Source of the DNA: Anaerolineae bacterium
GTDB taxonomy: Bacteria > Chloroflexota > Anaerolineae > JAAYZQ01
Reading direction: 5' to 3'
DNA length: 8,073 nt
NCBI GenBank assembly: GCA_016929795.1
Contig: JAFGIA010000418.1
Span: 1 to 8,073 of the forward strand
The notes below the pieces were generated by a model. That model worked only from the letters and a program-made list of their open reading frames with translations, made no database searches and had not been told where the DNA came from. How positions within the stretch are numbered: the stretch's first letter is position 1; each line of letters begins with the position of its first letter. This document shows, one piece after another, positions 5,726 to 8,073 of the stretch. The translations under genes were made by a program, and so were the position numbers.

Positions 5726-5731
5726 AAAGAA

Positions 5732-6406
5732 ATGTCAGAACAGGTTGATTTGGCCCAAGCCGCACTCAAGATCATCCAGGATCGCCGCAGTGTGCGCCAT
5801 TACACGGACGAGCCGGTGTCAGAGGAGCACCTGGAGCTGATCCTGGAAGCGGCGCGCCAGGCGCCATCAGGCGAGAATGCACAGCCGTGGCGATTTATCA
5901 TCGTCAAGGATGCAGCGACGCGCAAGCAGTTGGGCGCCATCGCCGGTGGGGGCAGCGGCCGCAGGTTCACCGCCGAGTTTGTCACAGAAAAGATGCAGGA
6001 GCGCTTTGCCACCCTCGAAGACGAGGCCAAGAAGAAGGCAGCTTTTGAAAAGCTGACCTCCGGCCGGGTATCGGCCTTTCTCGCCGATGCCCCAGTCAGT
6101 ATTGTCGTGTGCGGCAAGAAGGACGTGTGGGATATGCCCTACGACACTTCCGCGGCGATTGAAAACATCCTGTTGATGGTGACGGCCCTCGAACTGGGCG
6201 CGTGCTGGGTGATTGCCCCCTGCATCGACATCCGCGACGAAGAGCGCCTCAAGGAGCTGCTCGGCGTGCCGGAGGGAGTCAAGGTGGTGAGTATCATTGC
6301 GGTCGGCCATCCCCCTCGCCCGCACCGGCCTCGCCCACGCCTGCCTCTCCACGAGCTGGTCTATGCTGAACAGTGGGACACTGCATACTATGGGGAGGAA
6401 AAATGA
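5732..6406 (+). CDS. Nitroreductase-family FMN oxidoreductase (PF00881)
   Basis: Predicted cytoplasmic, FMN-dependent NAD(P)H oxidoreductase of 224 residues. ATG 5732 follows GGAGGGG with 7-nt spacing. The N-terminal FMN-phosphate motif is RRSVRHY (18-24). A-P-S-G-E-N-A-Q-P-W-R-F (44-55) is the conserved flavin and active-site segment, and ALELGACWV (152-160) is the helix typical of the family. An insert at about 71-115 rich in charged residues (FVTEKMQERFATLEDEAKKK) replaces the usual lid. The C-terminal tail is Pro/Arg-rich (HPPRPHRPRPRLP) before the final LVYAEQWD. It is the first gene of an operon under P1/P2 and overlaps the next gene by 4 nt (ATGA). With a CoA-transferase downstream, a role in reducing an organic acid or acyl-CoA derivative is possible, but the substrate cannot be inferred and nitro compounds need not be involved. 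Confidence 0.9.
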   Translation: MSEQVDLAQAALKIIQDRRSVRHYTDEPVSEEHLELILEAARQAPSGENAQPWRFIIVKDAATRKQLGAIAGGGSGRRFTAEFVTEKMQERFATLEDEAKKKAAFEKLTSGRVSAFLADAPVSIVVCGKKDVWDMPYDTSAAIENILLMVTALELGACWVIAPCIDIRDEERLKELLGVPEGVKVVSIIAVGHPPRPHRPRPRLPLHELVYAEQWDTAYYGEEK

Positions 6407-6867
6407 AGAGCCCTGGTGTTTCCCTCGACTATGTGAACAGCATGGTCTACGATCTAGAAAAGGCTTTCTGGGATGAGCGTGGCAAGGGCGCGCGTTTTCG
6501 GATGACGACCGTGGGGCGCGATTACTTTTTGGACAAGTGTCTGCCCAGGATCGAGACGCGCGAGGTAGAGCCGATTATCGAGGTGATCGAGCAGGTTCTG
6601 AGAGAAGAGGGCATCGTGGCCGGCATCTCGCATGAGCTGGACGAGCGGCTACTACGCCTCAAGGTGCAGGGTTGTCTACACGAAACGGTGGAACAACGGC
6701 TTGTGGCCAAGGGAGTGGAGCCGTTTACCTGCATCGTCGCCAACCTGGTCGTGCTGGCGATCGAAGAGGTACTGGATCGACCGGTTGAGCTGGCGCAGAT
6801 CAAGATCGAGAACGGCGCCTGTCACCTGCTGCTGGTCCTCTTTGATTCGCGGCCTGTGTTTGATTGA
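6403..6867 (+). CDS. Small protein of unknown function, V4R-like C-terminal end
   Basis: Protein of 154 residues that I do not firmly recognise. ATG 6403 overlaps the nitroreductase stop by 4 nt, with GGAGG at 6394-6398; an in-frame start at 6373 would lie inside the upstream gene and is less likely. The protein is acidic, soluble and probably alpha/beta. The last 60 residues, VEPFTC (105-110), IVANLVVLAIEEVL (111-124), then ENGACHLLLVLFD (126-138 region onward), recall the end of V4R (4-vinyl-reductase, hydrocarbon-binding) domains: a Cys, a helix, and a closing G-x-C-x-hydrophobic strand. Cysteines are C46, C91, C110 and one in NGAC near the C terminus. Tight coupling to a nitroreductase and a CoA-transferase suggests a sensor, chaperone or substrate-binding partner in that pathway. 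This is inference from resemblance, with no search behind it. Confidence 0.7.
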   Translation: MKSPGVSLDYVNSMVYDLEKAFWDERGKGARFRMTTVGRDYFLDKCLPRIETREVEPIIEVIEQVLREEGIVAGISHELDERLLRLKVQGCLHETVEQRLVAKGVEPFTCIVANLVVLAIEEVLDRPVELAQIKIENGACHLLLVLFDSRPVFD

Positions 6868-6880
6868 GGGGAGGGCAGAT

Positions 6881-7780
6881 ATGACCAAACTCTCGACCCT
6901 GGCCGAGGCGGTAGCGACGATTCCAGACGGATCGCATGTTGCCCTGCCGGGATTCGCGATCACACGCTGCGCGATGGCCTTTGCCGCCGAGGTAATCCGG
7001 CAGGGGATCACGGGGCTGACGGTATCACAGTGTGTCGGCGCCATGGACGCGGACCTGCTGGCGGGCGGAGGCGCCCTGGAGCGGATCATCTATGGCGGCG
7101 GCTCGCTGGACCGCTTTGGACGGTTGAATTGTGTAAACCGTGGCATCGAAGCGAGAACGCTCGTCGCTGAAGAGTATAGCAGCCTGTCGATGGCCTTTCG
7201 CTACATGGCGGGGGCGCTGGGCTTGCCCTTCATCCCGATCCGCTCTCTGCGCGGGTCTGACATCCTGAAACGGCTCGAGGAGATTGCGCCCTCCGAGATC
7301 GCTCACGTGGATGATCCCTTTACCGGCGAAGATTGGCTGGTGCTCAAGCCGCTGCTGCCCGACGTGGCGGTGGTGCAGGTGCAGGCTGCGGACGAGGAGG
7401 GGAACGCCTGGATTCTGGGCCCGCGCTGGGACAACGAAGAGCAGGTAAAGGCCAGCAGCCGGGCCATCGTCATCACCGAGCGGCTGGTGCCCACCGAGAC
7501 GATCCGCCGTGAGCCGGAACGGACGACAATTCCCGGGTTCAGGGTCTCTCACGTGGTGCATCTGCCTTTCGCCGCGCACCCCAATTCGGTCTATCAAGCC
7601 TATGACTATGACGCCGACCATATCCGGCGCTATGCCGAGGCGTCCCAGACGCGCGAGGGGTTCCAGGCGTACCTGGACAGGTACGTGTATGGTGTTCAAG
7701 ATCACTGGGCCTACCTGGAACTGGTCGGTGGCATGAAACGCCTGGCCGGGCTGGCCGCCGATCCGATTTTGGGGTATTGA
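6881..7780 (+). CDS. CoA-transferase alpha subunit, glutaconate/3-oxoacid type (family I, PF01144)
   Basis: Alpha subunit (299 residues) of a heteromeric family I CoA-transferase, which moves CoA between an acyl-CoA and a free carboxylate through a glutamyl-CoA intermediate on the beta subunit. ATG 6881 follows GGAGGG with 5-nt spacing, 13 nt after the previous stop; the frame is open further upstream but out of phase with the neighbouring gene. Visible family features are GFAITRCAMAFAAEVIRQGITGLTV (20-48 region), the glycine-rich GGGALERIIYGGGS (62-75), and SLSMAFRYMAGALGLPFIPIRS (101-122 region), followed by SDILKRL. Length and arrangement match GctA-like subunits. It is followed directly by the beta subunit, as in gct, cat and ato operons. 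IpdA-type ring-cleavage enzymes share this fold, so the assignment to a true transferase rests on the beta subunit. The acid substrate is unknown. Confidence 0.85.
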   Translation: MTKLSTLAEAVATIPDGSHVALPGFAITRCAMAFAAEVIRQGITGLTVSQCVGAMDADLLAGGGALERIIYGGGSLDRFGRLNCVNRGIEARTLVAEEYSSLSMAFRYMAGALGLPFIPIRSLRGSDILKRLEEIAPSEIAHVDDPFTGEDWLVLKPLLPDVAVVQVQAADEEGNAWILGPRWDNEEQVKASSRAIVITERLVPTETIRREPERTTIPGFRVSHVVHLPFAAHPNSVYQAYDYDADHIRRYAEASQTREGFQAYLDRYVYGVQDHWAYLELVGGMKRLAGLAADPILGY

Positions 7781-7784
7781 GGGG

Positions 7785-7803
7785 GTCCTTCCTGCGTCAG
7801 GAC
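7785..7803 (+). other. Small hairpin between the CoA-transferase subunit genes
   Basis: GTCCT 7785-7789 pairs with AGGAC 7799-7803, or alternatively TCCTG 7790-7794 with CAGGA 7798-7802. It sits between the alpha stop (7780) and the beta ribosome binding site AAGGAG (7804-7809). It has no T-run, so it is not a terminator. It could tune subunit ratio or mRNA processing, or be chance. Confidence 0.3.
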
Positions 7804-7816
7804 AAGGAGAAGAAGA

Positions 7817-8073
7817 ATGAGCACAGACCTTGAATACACACCCTTCGAGTTGATGGCCGTGGCCGGCGCCCGCGAGCTAAAGGATGGTGAGATTGTGGCG
7901 GTGGGCCTTGGGCTGCCAGTGGTGGCCTCCTTCCTGGCCAAGCGTACCCACGCGCCGAATCTGACGATGCTCTTTGAGTTGGGAGTGGTCGACCCTGAGC
8001 CGGTGCACCAGGGGGTGGGCCTGGCCGATCCGCGAGTCTGGTATCGGGCCAAGATCCTGAGCAGTTTTGTGGA
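7817..8073 (+). CDS. CoA-transferase beta subunit, GctB-like, truncated by the window end
   Basis: The first 85 complete codons are present; the gene runs off the window. ATG 7817 follows AAGGAG with 7-nt spacing, 36 nt after the alpha subunit stop. EYTPFELMAVAGARELKDGE, then VAVGLGLPVVASFLAKRTHAPNL (27-49) closely follow the start of glutaconate CoA-transferase beta subunits (VGTGLP..AxxLAKRxxAP). FELGVVDPEPV then places a glutamate at residue 54, the numbering of the catalytic Glu of Acidaminococcus fermentans GctB. This argues for a true CoA-transferase rather than an IpdAB-type hydrolase, which lacks that glutamate. The remaining two thirds of the protein cannot be assessed. Confidence 0.85.
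   Translation, partial: MSTDLEYTPFELMAVAGARELKDGEIVAVGLGLPVVASFLAKRTHAPNLTMLFELGVVDPEPVHQGVGLADPRVWYRAKILSSFV

Noticed and set aside
5598..5748. Leader peptides starting at ATG 5598 (13 codons) or ATG 5611 (45 codons, overlapping the nitroreductase start)
   Set aside because: Neither has a properly spaced ribosome binding site, and no amino-acid run suggests attenuation.

Overview
The window is GC-rich bacterial DNA with short intergenic spacers, strong purine-rich ribosome binding sites and several families of short dispersed intergenic repeats. Gene content and repeat style (hairpin repeats built on GGGCGCAC/GTGCGCCC, a CACGGAT-type repeat, and a GATTGCTTCG...GCAATGA repeat) would fit an environmental Chloroflexota-like bacterium. 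That assignment is a guess: there is no rRNA or marker gene here.

Layout. Positions 1-453 are non-coding, with a CACGGAT repeat and at best a weak promoter. A lone aminoglycoside-phosphotransferase-fold kinase follows (454-1488, GTG start). Positions 1489-1810 are a patchwork of repeats: a degenerate hairpin repeat, 2.5 copies of a 40-bp tandem repeat, and a hairpin element bracketed by a perfect 16-bp direct repeat. A compact three-gene operon comes next (1811-4357): a class-C-beta-lactamase-fold serine hydrolase, a cysteine-rich four-helix membrane protein whose two halves look like duplicates, and an MptpB/PF13350-type protein phosphatase. A low-complexity, repeat-containing DUF937/YidB-like protein converges on this operon from the minus strand (4376-5227).

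The regulatory region 5228-5731 is the most striking non-coding part. It carries two tandem, near-consensus sigma-70 promoters 92 bp apart. The second is TTGACA-17 bp-TATAAT. Each is followed by a similar block of 7-bp half-sites in alternating orientation, spaced exactly 10 bp apart. This reads as a duplicated promoter-operator for an unidentified dimeric repressor. A potentially structured leader of about 125 nt follows.

These promoters drive an operon that runs off the window (5732-8073+): an FMN nitroreductase-family protein, an unrecognised 154-residue protein with a V4R-like C-terminal end, and the alpha and beta subunits of a glutaconate-type (family I) CoA-transferase. The beta subunit keeps a glutamate at position 54, the position of the catalytic Glu in Acidaminococcus GctB. 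The operon is probably a regulated catabolic or fermentative acyl-CoA module; its substrate cannot be read from this window.
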